This document shows positions 37,936-49,561 of a stretch of 64,000 bases of DNA, in pieces. The stretch comes from JACRCT01 sp049841135 (GTDB lineage: Bacteria; Myxococcota; Myxococcia; Myxococcales; UBA5297): positions 186,001 to 250,000 of the forward strand of contig JASGHK010000004.1 of the NCBI GenBank assembly GCA_049841135.1. The letters run 5' to 3'. The notes under the pieces were generated by a model. That model saw only the letters and a list, made by a program, of their open reading frames with translations. It made no database searches and had not been told where the DNA came from. Made by a program: the position numbers and the translations under genes. Each line of letters begins with the position of its first letter. Within the stretch, counting starts at the first letter, position 1.

Positions 37936-37999
37936 GCTCGCGTCTTCATCCCGCGCCGCACCGTGCGCTGGGGGTCACGGACAACCTAACTTCAGAGCG

Positions 38000-39958
38000 A
38001 TGGCACGAGACGAAAGCAGGCCTCTCGAGCCCCTCGGAGACCGGCCGGGCCCTCCTGCTCACCCGGACGTCGAAAGGGCGCTCAAGGAGGGCGAGGAGCT
38101 CGGGCGCCTCTTCGAGCTGACGCCGGATCTGCTGTGCATCGCCGATCCGGAGGGGCGGCTCGTCCGCACCAACGCCGCGTGGGAGGCCACGCTCGGCTAC
38201 TCCTGCGAAGAGCTTCGCGGACGGCCCTTGACCGACTTCCTGCACCCCGACGACGTGGCGGCGGCCCGGTCCGCATTCGCAGCGCAGCACCGCGGCCTGC
38301 CGGTCGTCGGCCTCGTCAACCGCTACCGCCACAAGGACGGCTCCTATCGCTGGCTGGAGTGGCGCTCGCAGTCCGCCCAGGGCCCCTTCGTCTACGCCGC
38401 TGCCCGCGACATCACCCTGCGAAGGCAGGCCGAGCAGGCCCTGCGCTTCACCCAGTTCGCCATCGACCGGGCCGAGGACCAGGCCTACTGGATGATGCCC
38501 GACGGCCGCTTCTTCTACGTCAACGACGCGGCCTGCCGGAGCCTGGGTTACACCCGCGAGGAGCTGCTCGCGCTCTCGGTCTCGGACATCGACCCCGACT
38601 TCCCGCCCGAGCGGGTCCAGGAGTTCTGGAATCGCCAGAGGCTCAAGGGAGTGACGACCTACACCTTCGAGACCCGCCACCGCGCCAAGGACGGTCGGAC
38701 GCACCCGGTGGAGATCCGCGGCAACCGCTTCGAGTACGAGGGTCGCGAATTCCACTGCGCCTTCGCGACGGACATCACCGAGCGCAAGCGGGCGGAGCAC
38801 TCGCTGCGCGAGGCCTCTCGGCGCAAGGACGAATTCCTGGCGATGCTGGGCCACGAGCTGCGCAACCCCCTGGGCCCCATCCGCAGCGCCACCGCGGTGC
38901 TCGAGAGGACCGACTCGCGCGACCCGCGAGCACAGCGGGCACGCACCATTCTGCATCGGCAGACCGACCACCTGACCCGCATCGTCAACGACCTGCTGGA
39001 CGTCTCTCGCATCGTGCGCGGCAAGGTCACCGTGCAACGCCAGCGGCTGGATCTCAACGCGCTGGTGCGCGCCACCGCCGACGACTTCCTGGAAGAGGTC
39101 GAGGCCAAGGGCCTGCGCCTATCCCTTTCCCTGCCCGACGCGCCGCAGTGGGTCGACGGCGACGCGACGCGGCTCTCCCAGGTGCTCAGCAACCTCCTGG
39201 ACAACGCGGCGAAGTTCACCGACCCGCCGGGCGCCATCCAGGTCGAGCTCGCGCCAGACCCCGCCCGGAGGTCGGTGGCGCTCACCGTGAGCGACACGGG
39301 GCTGGGAATGACCCGAGAGGCCATGGAGCACCTCTTCGAGCCCTTCGAGCAGGCCGGAGGCGACATCGCCCGCAGCCGAGGAGGCGTGGGGCTGGGGCTC
39401 GCGCTGGCCAAGGGGCTCGTCGACCTCCACGGCGGCACGGTCCGCGCCCAGAGCGCCGGGCCGGGCCAGGGCTCGCGGTTCAGCGTCGATCTCCCGCTGA
39501 TGGAGGCTCCCGCCACGCATGCGCCCTTCCCCGCCGCCCAGCCCCCCGCGGGCCACCTTCGGGTGTTGATCGTGGAGGACAACGACGACGCGGCCGCTTG
39601 CCTGCAGACGCTGCTCGAGCTGATGGGCCACGTCCCGCTGGTCGCGAGCGACGGCCCGTCGGGACTCGAGGCCGCGCGCAAGGCTCACCCCGACGCCGTC
39701 CTGTGCGACATCGGTCTGCCCGGCGGCATGGATGGCTACGACGTGGCGAAGACGCTCCGCTCCGAGCCCGACCTGCGCTCGGCCCTGCTCGTCGCCACCA
39801 CCGGGTATGGCCAGCCGGAGGACAAGCGACGCGCCGCGGAGGCAGGCTTCGACGTGCACCTGACCAAGCCGGTCGAGCCCGCGCAGCTGGAGGCGCTCCT
39901 CGACGACCTGGCGGCCCGGAGGCCGAGCGCGTCCGCGGGCGGAGCAGTCAGCCCCTGA
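38000..39958 (+). CDS. PAS-PAS histidine kinase with C-terminal receiver (hybrid sensor)
   Basis: A 652-aa soluble kinase without membrane segments. Two PAS domains span about 33-145 and 150-262; the first ends in ARDITLRR and the second in ATDITERKRAE. The HisKA domain has H285 in AMLGHELRNPL, and the ATPase domain shows NLLDNAAKF, DTGLGM and GVGLGLALAKGLVDLHGG. The receiver at about 520-640 has phospho-acceptor D570 in LCDIGLPGG. No DNA-binding output or partner gene is adjacent, so it is an orphan hybrid kinase. The ligand of the PAS domains is unknown. The ribosome-binding site is weak. Confidence 0.9.
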   Translation: MARDESRPLEPLGDRPGPPAHPDVERALKEGEELGRLFELTPDLLCIADPEGRLVRTNAAWEATLGYSCEELRGRPLTDFLHPDDVAAARSAFAAQHRGLPVVGLVNRYRHKDGSYRWLEWRSQSAQGPFVYAAARDITLRRQAEQALRFTQFAIDRAEDQAYWMMPDGRFFYVNDAACRSLGYTREELLALSVSDIDPDFPPERVQEFWNRQRLKGVTTYTFETRHRAKDGRTHPVEIRGNRFEYEGREFHCAFATDITERKRAEHSLREASRRKDEFLAMLGHELRNPLGPIRSATAVLERTDSRDPRAQRARTILHRQTDHLTRIVNDLLDVSRIVRGKVTVQRQRLDLNALVRATADDFLEEVEAKGLRLSLSLPDAPQWVDGDATRLSQVLSNLLDNAAKFTDPPGAIQVELAPDPARRSVALTVSDTGLGMTREAMEHLFEPFEQAGGDIARSRGGVGLGLALAKGLVDLHGGTVRAQSAGPGQGSRFSVDLPLMEAPATHAPFPAAQPPAGHLRVLIVEDNDDAAACLQTLLELMGHVPLVASDGPSGLEAARKAHPDAVLCDIGLPGGMDGYDVAKTLRSEPDLRSALLVATTGYGQPEDKRRAAEAGFDVHLTKPVEPAQLEALLDDLAARRPSASAGGAVSP

Positions 39959-39970
39959 GGCAAGAGACAA

Positions 39971-40002
39971 AGCGGGAACCCGAGTCGCCTCGGATTCCCG
40001 CT
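39971..40002. terminator. Bidirectional hairpin between convergent genes
   Basis: AGCGGGAA and CCGAG pair with CTCGG and TTCCCGCT around a TCGC loop, with one internal mismatch. It lies between the convergent hybrid kinase and PLD genes. A 7-bp repeat (CCCGCAG, about four units) follows at 40022-40049. Confidence 0.6.
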
Positions 40003-40049
40003 CCAAGACCCAACGGCCCGAGGCCCGCAGCCCGCAGCCCGCAGCCCGA

Positions 40050-41984
40050 CTACGTCACCACCTTCGACTTGTTCCAGAGCGCGTCGAAGCGCTCCTGGAA
40101 GGCGGCGGAGGTCTCGGTGTCGTTCTTGATGCTGAAGCGGTCCTCGCTGTGCTTGGTCGAGCTCGACTCGCTGAAGTTGGCCGAGCCGTAGAAGACGTCG
40201 TCGCCCACCACGCCGAACTTCTCGTGCATGGTCTTCGCCGACTGCACGCGCAGGTCGATGTTCACGCCCTGGGCCTTCAGGTCCTTGACCATCTTGATGA
40301 CCGGGTCGTTGTAGTCGTCGTTGACGACGATCTTCACCTCGACGCCGCGCTTGGCCGCCGCCACCAGCGCCTTGACCTCCGGGGCGCTGCCCGACATGCC
40401 GTACATGGCGATGGCGATCTTCTGGCCCGGCTGGGCGCGGTTGAACAGGTCCGTCGCCGCCACCGAGACGTTGGCCGCCTTCGCGCCCACCTTGCCGTCG
40501 TCGCCCATCGCCGTCACGGTCTTGCTGCCGCTGGGGCCGTAGCCCGTGCCGCCGACGGTCTGGCCGAACGGGCGGCTGTTGAAGAAGGCCTCGACGTCGG
40601 TGGCGGTCAGGTACTTCTTGACCCCGTTGAAGGCCTGGGGGGTCATGCCCGGGACCTTCATCAGCTCGTCCACGTTCTCGAAGCTGCCGTTCTGGTTGCG
40701 GTAGGCGACGACCGCCTTGGAGAGCGAGGCCGGCAGGCCCGCGGTGTTGAGCTCCTCCTCGGAGCCGTCGTTCACGCTCACGGTGAGCGCGCCGAAGCTG
40801 ATGGCCTTCTCCAGCGCCTCGAGCTTCTCCGCCGGCAGCGTGCCGACCGACTTCACGCGGTCCTTGAGCTCGGAGAAGCTGGCGAAACGCCCATATTTGG
40901 CCCGGTCTGTGAGGACGGCCTGCGAGACCTTGCTGCCCACCAGCTCCTTGAGCAGCGCCTTGTCCGCCTTGGTGAAGCCGTTGACGTCGAAGGCGGCGGT
41001 GTTCTGGGCCGGGACGTAGGCCGGGTAGCTGTCGTCCTTGAGCTTGGTGAAGGGCGTCGTCTTCCCGCCGTTCTTCAAGGCGATGGCGTTGAACTGCTCC
41101 TTCTTGAAGTTGGAGAAGTTGTTGGGCGAGAGCGTCGCTTCGTTGTTGTTGAAGTACCCGGCGAACTCGTCGCGGTACTGCTCCACCGCCGAGCGGGTCG
41201 AGCCGTCCATCGACTTGAAGACCAGCAGGTCCTCGTAGTTCTTGGTGTCGGCGGTGTCCGACCAGTTGAACGAGCCCGAGACCATCCGGTCCGGCTTGCC
41301 GTCGATGACGCTGACGAAGCCTTTGTGGTGGTTCAGGCCGCTCGTCGCGCCGTGGTTGTAGACGGCGCGGCCGTCCTTGGCGCTCCAGACGTAGGGGAAG
41401 TCCTTCTTGTACTTCACCTGCACGTTGGGGAGCTTCTCCTTGAGGATCTCCGGCAGGGCGTTGTTGCTGCCGCCCGAGGCCTGCGTCGAGTCGGCCACGA
41501 TGCGGAAGGTGACGTTCGGGTGGCTCTTGGCGATGTCGACGATGGCCTTCTGGATGGTGTCCGACTGGAACTCGAAGATCATCATGTCGATCTCGGTGGC
41601 CTTGCCGCCCGCGCGAGTCGCCACGTCGTTCAGCTCGCCCACCAGCTTGGCCGCCAGGCTCTCGTTGAACGAGAAGTGCGCCGAGACGCCATCCACGTTG
41701 GACGCCGACTTCATCTTCGCCGCGGCGCTCGTCGCCTCCGCCAGCGCGCCGTCCAGCACCGACCCGGTCACCAGCGCATTGGGCGCGATGGCCTTCTCGA
41801 AGATGTCGGCCACGGCCTGCGCCTCGGCCTTGTTCAGGAACTTGTCGCCGTTCTGCTCGGCGACCTTGGCCATCGCCTCCTTCACCTTCGCCTGGTCCTG
41901 CGCCGAGACGCGCTTGAGCGCCTGGTCGACGATGGGCTTGGCGTCGGCGGCGATCTTCAGCTTGCTGAAGGGATTGACGGGCAT
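40050..41984 (-). CDS. PLD-HhH-PLD protein (phospholipase D-like nuclease candidate)
   Basis: A 644-aa protein with two phospholipase D-like halves. The first half (about 85-300) has HHKGFVSV then SGSFNWS; the second (about 490-640) has MHEKFGVV then YGSANFS. Both keep the His-x-Lys and GSxN elements, but the motif Asp is not at its usual place in either. Between them lie two ComEA-type helix-hairpin-helix units (NGSFENVDELMKVPGM is clear), which usually bind DNA. The start at 41984 has GAGAGGAAG upstream and there is no signal peptide. Likely a DNA-acting or phospholipid-acting enzyme; export route, if any, unknown. Confidence 0.75.
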   Translation of the reverse strand: MPVNPFSKLKIAADAKPIVDQALKRVSAQDQAKVKEAMAKVAEQNGDKFLNKAEAQAVADIFEKAIAPNALVTGSVLDGALAEATSAAAKMKSASNVDGVSAHFSFNESLAAKLVGELNDVATRAGGKATEIDMMIFEFQSDTIQKAIVDIAKSHPNVTFRIVADSTQASGGSNNALPEILKEKLPNVQVKYKKDFPYVWSAKDGRAVYNHGATSGLNHHKGFVSVIDGKPDRMVSGSFNWSDTADTKNYEDLLVFKSMDGSTRSAVEQYRDEFAGYFNNNEATLSPNNFSNFKKEQFNAIALKNGGKTTPFTKLKDDSYPAYVPAQNTAAFDVNGFTKADKALLKELVGSKVSQAVLTDRAKYGRFASFSELKDRVKSVGTLPAEKLEALEKAISFGALTVSVNDGSEEELNTAGLPASLSKAVVAYRNQNGSFENVDELMKVPGMTPQAFNGVKKYLTATDVEAFFNSRPFGQTVGGTGYGPSGSKTVTAMGDDGKVGAKAANVSVAATDLFNRAQPGQKIAIAMYGMSGSAPEVKALVAAAKRGVEVKIVVNDDYNDPVIKMVKDLKAQGVNIDLRVQSAKTMHEKFGVVGDDVFYGSANFSESSSTKHSEDRFSIKNDTETSAAFQERFDALWNKSKVVT

Positions 41985-42319
41985 GGTCTTCCTCTCCGGT
42001 CTCGAGACGGCCGCGCGGCTGGCGCCGGCCTGGGGCAGAAAACGGTCGCTGCATTGTCGGGCAAGGTGGGACAAAGTTGCGTGGTCCTGGACCAGAGTCA
42101 GGACCAGACGTGGCTGCGAGGTGCCGAGGGCTCGGCGCATCGCTCAGTTCGACGCGCAAACATGCCAACTACTTGTCATTTCCGGTGGCTGGCAGGCGAG
42201 CTTGCGCTTGACGCGTCGCGTCGCTAACTCCTAACGTCCCCCGGATAGTCGGCCTCGAAGCCGGCTTTACCTTTGGGACCGGTTGAACCACTCACCAGTT
42301 GCAGGACCAAGGAGCGGCC
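41985..42319. other. 335-bp divergent intergenic region (PLD gene / fadI)
   Basis: Contains TTGACG (42208-42213) followed 17 bp later by CTAACG (42231-42236), a weak candidate promoter for fadI. No operator palindrome was identified. Nothing else recognised. Confidence 0.3.
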
Positions 42320-43627
42320 ATGACGAACGGGGGCAACGGCACGTCGGGGCGGCGCGTCGCAATCGTGATGGGGTTGCGAACGCCATTCGTGAAGTCCGGG
42401 ACCGGCTTCGCCGATCTTTCGGCGGTCGACCTGGGGACGCTGGTCGTCAGCGAGCTGGTCCAGCGCTCGGAGATCGACCCCAAGGAGATCCAGAGCCTGG
42501 TCTTCGGTGAGGTGGTCCCCTCGCCGCTCGACACGCTCATCGCCCGCGAGGTCGCGCTGCGCAGCAACCTTCCCAAGAGCGTCGAGGCGCACACCGTCTC
42601 GCGTGCCTGCACCACCAGCATCCAGGCCATGGCCAGCTGCCACGACGCCATCGTCCTCGGGCGCTGCGAGGTGGCCATCGCCGGCGGCGCCGAGAGCCTG
42701 TCCGACGCCCCGCTGTTCGCCAGCCGCCCGCTCGCCAAGGCGCTCATCGAGGCCAGCCGCGGCAAGACCATGGCCGCCAAGCTCGGTGCGTTCCGCAAGC
42801 TCACGCTCAAGGACATGGCCCCCACCCCGCCGTCCATCAAGGAGCCGACCACCGGCCTGACGATGGGCGAGAGCGCGGAGAAGATGGCCCGTGAGAACGG
42901 CATCCGCCGCGAGGACCAGGACAAGCTCGCCTTCGAGAGCCACAAGCGCGCCAGCGCCGCCATCGAGGCCGGCAAGTTCAAGGACGAGGTGATGGCGGTC
43001 TCGGTGCCGCCCAAGTTCAAGACGGTCGTCGCCGAGGACAACATCGTCCGCAAGGACACGACGCTCGAGGCGCTCAGCGGCCTGAGGCCGGTCTTCGACA
43101 AGAAGAACGGCACCATCACCGCCGGCAACTCCTCGCCGCTCACCGACGGCGCCGCGGCGCTGCTCTTGATGAGCGAGGAGAAGGCCAAGGCGCTGGGCTA
43201 CACGCCCCTGGGCTTCATCAAGAGCTTCGCCTTCGCCGCCATCGACCCGGCCGACCAGCTGCTGATGGGCCCGGCGTGGTCCACCCCCGTCGCGCTCGAC
43301 CGCGCGCGGCTGAAGATGAAGGACATGGACCTCGTGGACATGCACGAGGCCTTCGCCGCGCAGGTGCTCTCGAACCTGCAGGCCTTCGGCTCCAAGGAGT
43401 TCGCCCGGAAGAAGCTCGGGCGCGACGAGGCCATCGGCGAGGTCGACCCGTCCAAGCTCAACGTCAACGGCGGCTCCATCGCGCTGGGCCACCCGTTCGC
43501 CGCCACCGGCGCACGCATGGTGACCCAGACGCTGCGCGAGCTTGCGCGCCGGGGAGGGCAGCACGCCCTGCTCACGCTCTGCGCGGCCGGCGGCATGGGC
43601 GCCTCGGTGGTCCTCGAGCGCGCCTAG
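42320..43627 (+). CDS. fadI: 3-ketoacyl-CoA thiolase / acetyl-CoA acyltransferase (FadI-like)
   Basis: A 435-aa thiolase for the last step of beta-oxidation. The acylated nucleophile is C97 in SRACTTSIQA; the C-terminal His and Cys are in NGGSIALGHPFAATGAR and LCAAGGMGAS. AAGGAG lies 5 nt before the ATG at 42320. The fadJ-like gene follows 69 bp downstream, the usual fadIJ order, so the pair supplies both subunits of a trifunctional fatty-acid oxidation complex. Length and motifs match the FadI/mitochondrial trifunctional beta type better than FadA. Confidence 0.92.
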   Translation: MTNGGNGTSGRRVAIVMGLRTPFVKSGTGFADLSAVDLGTLVVSELVQRSEIDPKEIQSLVFGEVVPSPLDTLIAREVALRSNLPKSVEAHTVSRACTTSIQAMASCHDAIVLGRCEVAIAGGAESLSDAPLFASRPLAKALIEASRGKTMAAKLGAFRKLTLKDMAPTPPSIKEPTTGLTMGESAEKMARENGIRREDQDKLAFESHKRASAAIEAGKFKDEVMAVSVPPKFKTVVAEDNIVRKDTTLEALSGLRPVFDKKNGTITAGNSSPLTDGAAALLLMSEEKAKALGYTPLGFIKSFAFAAIDPADQLLMGPAWSTPVALDRARLKMKDMDLVDMHEAFAAQVLSNLQAFGSKEFARKKLGRDEAIGEVDPSKLNVNGGSIALGHPFAATGARMVTQTLRELARRGGQHALLTLCAAGGMGASVVLERA

Positions 43628-43696
43628 GGCATTCGAGGCATTCGAACTTCTCAACCGATTTCCAACCGCGAGATCGCACCCCAAGGGAGGGAAGCG

Positions 43697-45918
<2,222 letters not shown>

Positions 45919-45952
45919 GGACTGTCGGACCCGTCCTTTGCTGGACATAATG

Positions 45953-45984
45953 GGGCCGGACGCCGCGCTGTCGGCGTCCGGCCC
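45953..45984 (+). terminator. 12-bp perfect hairpin after fadJ, abutting the next start codon
   Basis: GGGCCGGACGCC (45953-45964) pairs exactly with GGCGTCCGGCCC (45973-45984). It is placed as a terminator for fadIJ, but ends 3 nt before the ATG of the DUF3108 gene and would mask any ribosome-binding site there. Confidence 0.6.
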
Positions 45985-45987
45985 TTC

Positions 45988-46773
45988 ATGTCTCCCCGAC
46001 CCGCCGCCAGACTCCTCGCGCTGCTCCTGCTGGCCACCTGGCCGACCGCCTCGGCGCCTGCGGCCGAACCGGCCGACCCGGAGCCGGTCTTCTCGCCCGG
46101 CGAGTCGCTGGTCTTCCGCGTCAGCTACCTGGGCGTCTCGGTGGGCAAGGCGATGTCGGTCGTCGGAGCCACGACCGAGGTCGACGGGCGCAAGGTCTGG
46201 CCGGTGATCAGCACGGCCAGGACCGACTCCTTCTATTCGTTCTGGCCGGTGAAGGACCGCTTCGTCACCTGGTGGGACCCGGCCGAGAAGACCAGCATCG
46301 GCAGCGAGTACCACGCCGACCACAACCACTGGCGGCGCCGCGAGCGGATCCGCTACGACCGCGCTTCCTCGAAGGCCTCGTTCCTGTGCGAGAAGGAGTA
46401 CGCGCCGCGCTTCGAGGACTCGGTGGCCGTCGAGCCGGACACGCGGGACATCGTCGCAGCGCTCTACACGTTGCGGCTGCGCAAGCTCGCCGTCGGCGAC
46501 CACGAGGAGATCTCGGTCTACACCGGCAAGCGCGTCTTCCCGATGAAGGTGGACGTGCTGCGCGCCGAGGAGCTCGAGGTCGGCGCCGGCAAGTTCAACG
46601 CGGTCGTCGCCAAGATCGAGGTCCAGTTCTCCGGGCAGACCGCCGCCAAGCGGATGGAGATCGCCTTCTCCAACGACGCGCGGCACCTCCCGCTGAAGAT
46701 GGACGCCGAGTTCCTGTTCGGGTCGATCGTCGCCGAGCTCCAGAGCTACGAGAAGGGCGTCTCGCGCCCCTGA
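45988..46773 (+). CDS. Exported DUF3108 protein A
   Basis: A 261-aa protein. The ATG at 45988 starts a good signal peptide (MSPRPAARLLALLLLATWPTASA) but has no Shine-Dalgarno, being preceded directly by a hairpin. The body fits DUF3108: FSPGESLVFRVSYLGVSVGKA near the N-terminus, TDSFYSFWPVKDRF in the middle, and a C-terminal FSNDARHLPLKM. Members are periplasmic beta-barrel-like proteins of unknown function, often in Myxococcota and other Proteobacteria. The DUF4091 gene follows in the same direction, then a second DUF3108 gene. Confidence 0.78.
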   Translation: MSPRPAARLLALLLLATWPTASAPAAEPADPEPVFSPGESLVFRVSYLGVSVGKAMSVVGATTEVDGRKVWPVISTARTDSFYSFWPVKDRFVTWWDPAEKTSIGSEYHADHNHWRRRERIRYDRASSKASFLCEKEYAPRFEDSVAVEPDTRDIVAALYTLRLRKLAVGDHEEISVYTGKRVFPMKVDVLRAEELEVGAGKFNAVVAKIEVQFSGQTAAKRMEIAFSNDARHLPLKMDAEFLFGSIVAELQSYEKGVSRP

Positions 46774-46813
46774 GGCGCTTGCCCGCCTCCGCCACCGTCC
46801 CTACCTGAGGCCG

Positions 46814-48613
46814 GTGCACGACCGTTCGTCTCACCTGCGCTGGGCGCTCGGGCTCTCCCTGCTGGGCGCCCTGAGCATCGTTCCCGTCCGCTCCGGCGCG
46901 GTGGCTGGCGCGGCCGCCCGCCCCGGGTGGGCCTACGCGGTCTCGGAGATGGTGAAGCTGGGCCCCGGAGCACGCCCGAAGAAGAGCGCCAGCATCGAGC
47001 TCCGCGCCGCGAGGGGCGAGTGCGTGGGGGCGCAGGTGGTGGTGGACGCGCCGGTCCGCAGCGCGTCCATGCAGGCCAGCGCCCTCCGCCGGCCCGGGGC
47101 GCCGCCCATCGGGGTCCGCCTCTATCGGGAGGCCTTCCTCGAGGTCGTCCACCCCTCGAACTCGGAGGGACGCGAGGGCCGCTGGCCCGACGCGCTCATC
47201 CCCGAGCGCGACGCCTACTTCGACGAGGCCCGCCGCGCCTTTCCGGTCTCGTCGACCCGCGAGCCGGTCGTCGCCTACGTGGAGATCTGCGCCGGCGCGG
47301 CCATCCCGGGACGCTACGAAGGCGACGTGGTGGTTCGCGCCGAGGGACGCCGCCCGGTCGTCATCCCCGTCCGGCTCACGGTCCGGCACTTCGCCCTGCC
47401 CGCGACCTCGAGCCTGCCCAACAGCTTCGGCTTCTCGGGGATCGCCGCCGCGGCGGGGCACGGCCTGCCGGCCGATTCGACCAACGTGCTCGAGCTGACC
47501 CGGCTCTACGCCACCGCCGCCCTGCGGCATCGCGTGTCGCTGCACGGGATGAGCATGGAAGCCCCGCGCATCGTCTCCACGGACCCGCCGAAGATCGACT
47601 TCAGCGCCTGGGACGCCGAGGTCGGTCCGTTCCTCGACGGCACCGCGCTGCCCAATGGGGCCCGCTTCACCTCCATCGACGTGCGCGTGCCACACAAGGT
47701 CGTCAGCGACCCGCGCGGCATCGAGTACCTGCGCCTCTATGCCGAGCACCTGCGCGAGAAGGGCTGGCTGGACCGCGCCTTCGTCTACCTGAAGGACGAG
47801 CCTCGGGAGAAGGACCTGCCCGAGGTGCGCCGCTTCGCGGACCTCGTCCACCGCGCCAGCCCCCAATTGCGGGCGCTGGTGACGACCTCGATGGCCCCGG
47901 TGCTCGACCAGTCCATCGACCTGTGGACCCCGAACCTGAACTGCCTCTTCGCGCGCAAGGGCAGCGACTACTGCAAGGTCGTGCGCCCGCTCGGCGACTA
48001 CGCGCAGGCACGCGCCCGGGGCTCGCGGCTCTGGTGGTACCAGTCGTGCGGCAGCCACGGCTGCGGAGAGCTCCCGGCGCTCGACTTCGCTCACCGGCGC
48101 TACTTCGCCGGCTGGCCCTCGTACATGGTCGACCACGACGCGGCGCTCAACCGGGCGATGGGCGTGCTGGCCTACCGGCATGGCATCGACGGCGAGCTGT
48201 ACTTCAACACCGTCGAGGCCTACTTGCCGGACGGCGCCGCGAAGAAGAAGCCCGACCCCTGGAGAGACCTCTGGCGCTTCCACGGCAACGGCGACGGCAC
48301 GCTCTTCTACCCGGGCACGCCGCAGGCGATCGGGGGCACGCACCACGTCCCGGTGGAGTCGCTTCGGCTCAAGCTGATCCGAGCAGGGCTGCAGGACTAC
48401 GAGGTCCTCGCGCTCGCTCGCTCGATGGGGCTCCAGGCCGCCGCCGAAGAGGCCGCGGCGACGCTCGCGCCGCAACCGTACGAGATCCTTCGCGATCCCG
48501 AGGCGTGGCAGCAGGCTCGCGACCGCCTGGCGGATCGCATCGAAGCCGTGCAGGCGAAGAGAGCCTCCGAATACCGCCCCGAGGGCGTCGTCCAAGGGAA
48601 GGGCCGGCCCTAA
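46814..48613 (+). CDS. Exported DUF4091/GH123-like protein
   Basis: A 599-aa paralogue of the protein at 22206-24269. A GTG start at 46814 gives a signal sequence (LRWALGLSLLGALSIVPVRS); TGAGG lies only 3 nt upstream, closer than usual. The barrel region carries YLKDEPREKDLP with the DE pair expected of GH123 catalysis, WWYQSCGSHGCGELPALDF and the terminal RLKLIRAGLQDYEVL. It lacks the Asp/Ala linker and MYXO-CTERM of its paralogue, so it is probably periplasmic or released. It lies between two DUF3108 genes with short gaps, suggesting one transcript. Confidence 0.75.
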   Translation: MHDRSSHLRWALGLSLLGALSIVPVRSGAVAGAAARPGWAYAVSEMVKLGPGARPKKSASIELRAARGECVGAQVVVDAPVRSASMQASALRRPGAPPIGVRLYREAFLEVVHPSNSEGREGRWPDALIPERDAYFDEARRAFPVSSTREPVVAYVEICAGAAIPGRYEGDVVVRAEGRRPVVIPVRLTVRHFALPATSSLPNSFGFSGIAAAAGHGLPADSTNVLELTRLYATAALRHRVSLHGMSMEAPRIVSTDPPKIDFSAWDAEVGPFLDGTALPNGARFTSIDVRVPHKVVSDPRGIEYLRLYAEHLREKGWLDRAFVYLKDEPREKDLPEVRRFADLVHRASPQLRALVTTSMAPVLDQSIDLWTPNLNCLFARKGSDYCKVVRPLGDYAQARARGSRLWWYQSCGSHGCGELPALDFAHRRYFAGWPSYMVDHDAALNRAMGVLAYRHGIDGELYFNTVEAYLPDGAAKKKPDPWRDLWRFHGNGDGTLFYPGTPQAIGGTHHVPVESLRLKLIRAGLQDYEVLALARSMGLQAAAEEAAATLAPQPYEILRDPEAWQQARDRLADRIEAVQAKRASEYRPEGVVQGKGRP

Positions 48614-48650
48614 CCACCAGCGTGCTAGCATCCGCCCCTCCGAGAACGAC

Positions 48651-49521
48651 ATGCGCCTGACCACTTCGATCCTCCTGGCCGGCTTGCTCTGCTCGAGCCT
48701 CGCCTGGGCTGCCGCACCGAAGCCGCCGCCTTCGCCGCCGCCACAGCCCAAGGCGGAGCCACCGTCGCAGGCCGCCTGCACGCCGCTGCCCAAGCCTCGC
48801 TCGGGGCCGCTGCCGTTCGCCGGCGGCGAGACCCTGACCTACGACGTGGACATCGTGGGGGCCAAGGCCGGCCAGATGACCTTCGACGTGGATCCCTGGG
48901 GGCGCAACGCCTCGGAGATCCAGGTCAAGGTCAGCGCCGAGTCGAACACCTTCTTCAACAAGATGCGCAAGATCAAAGGCGAGGTGGTCAGCTTCTTGCG
49001 CGCCAAGGACCTGCGCCCCAACCGGTTCCACGAAGACGTGGAGGAAGGCGGGCTCACCCGCGTCGCCGACGCCCTGTTCAAGGACAAGAAGACGGAGGTG
49101 AACTGGACGTCGAACCAGCCCAACAACCCCAAGGGCACCAACCACTTCACCACGACCTCCGAGGCCTATGACTACGTCGGCGCCATCTACCTCTTCCGCG
49201 CCATCTCCGATGAAGGTGGGCCAGCCGTTCTGCTTCGAGGCCTACGCGCTCAAGCGGATGTGGCGCATCGAGGGCAAGGTCGAGGCCCGCGAGCACGTCT
49301 CGGTGCCGGCCGGCGAGTTCGACGCCTTCCATCTGTCGGGAGTGGCCACCGCGCCCAACATGAAGCCGCGGGAGATCCACGTCTGGATCAGCGACGACGC
49401 CCAGCGCCTTCCGGTGGCCGCCTTGGGCGTCATCGAACTGGGCCCGGTGCGCGCGCAGCTCGTCGAGCTTCATCGGCCCGACCTGAAGGCCAACGCCGGC
49501 AAGGAGAAGCTGGAGTGGTGA
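48651..49521 (+). CDS. Exported DUF3108 protein B (one frameshift)
   Basis: About 289 aa after correction. Signal peptide (MRLTTSILLAGLLCSSLAWAA), then a Pro-rich spacer, then a DUF3108 domain: FAGGETLTYDVDIVGAKAGQM and, after the break, FEAYALKRMWRIEGKV and WISDDAQRLPV. The frame shifts by one near 49210 (YLFRAIS to MKVGQPFCF). Second DUF3108 gene of the cluster; similar start region to protein A but a different spacer. Confidence 0.75.
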
Positions 49522-49561
49522 GCGCCCAGCCGCTCCGCGATTCGGCTCGGGTCCCGGACGC

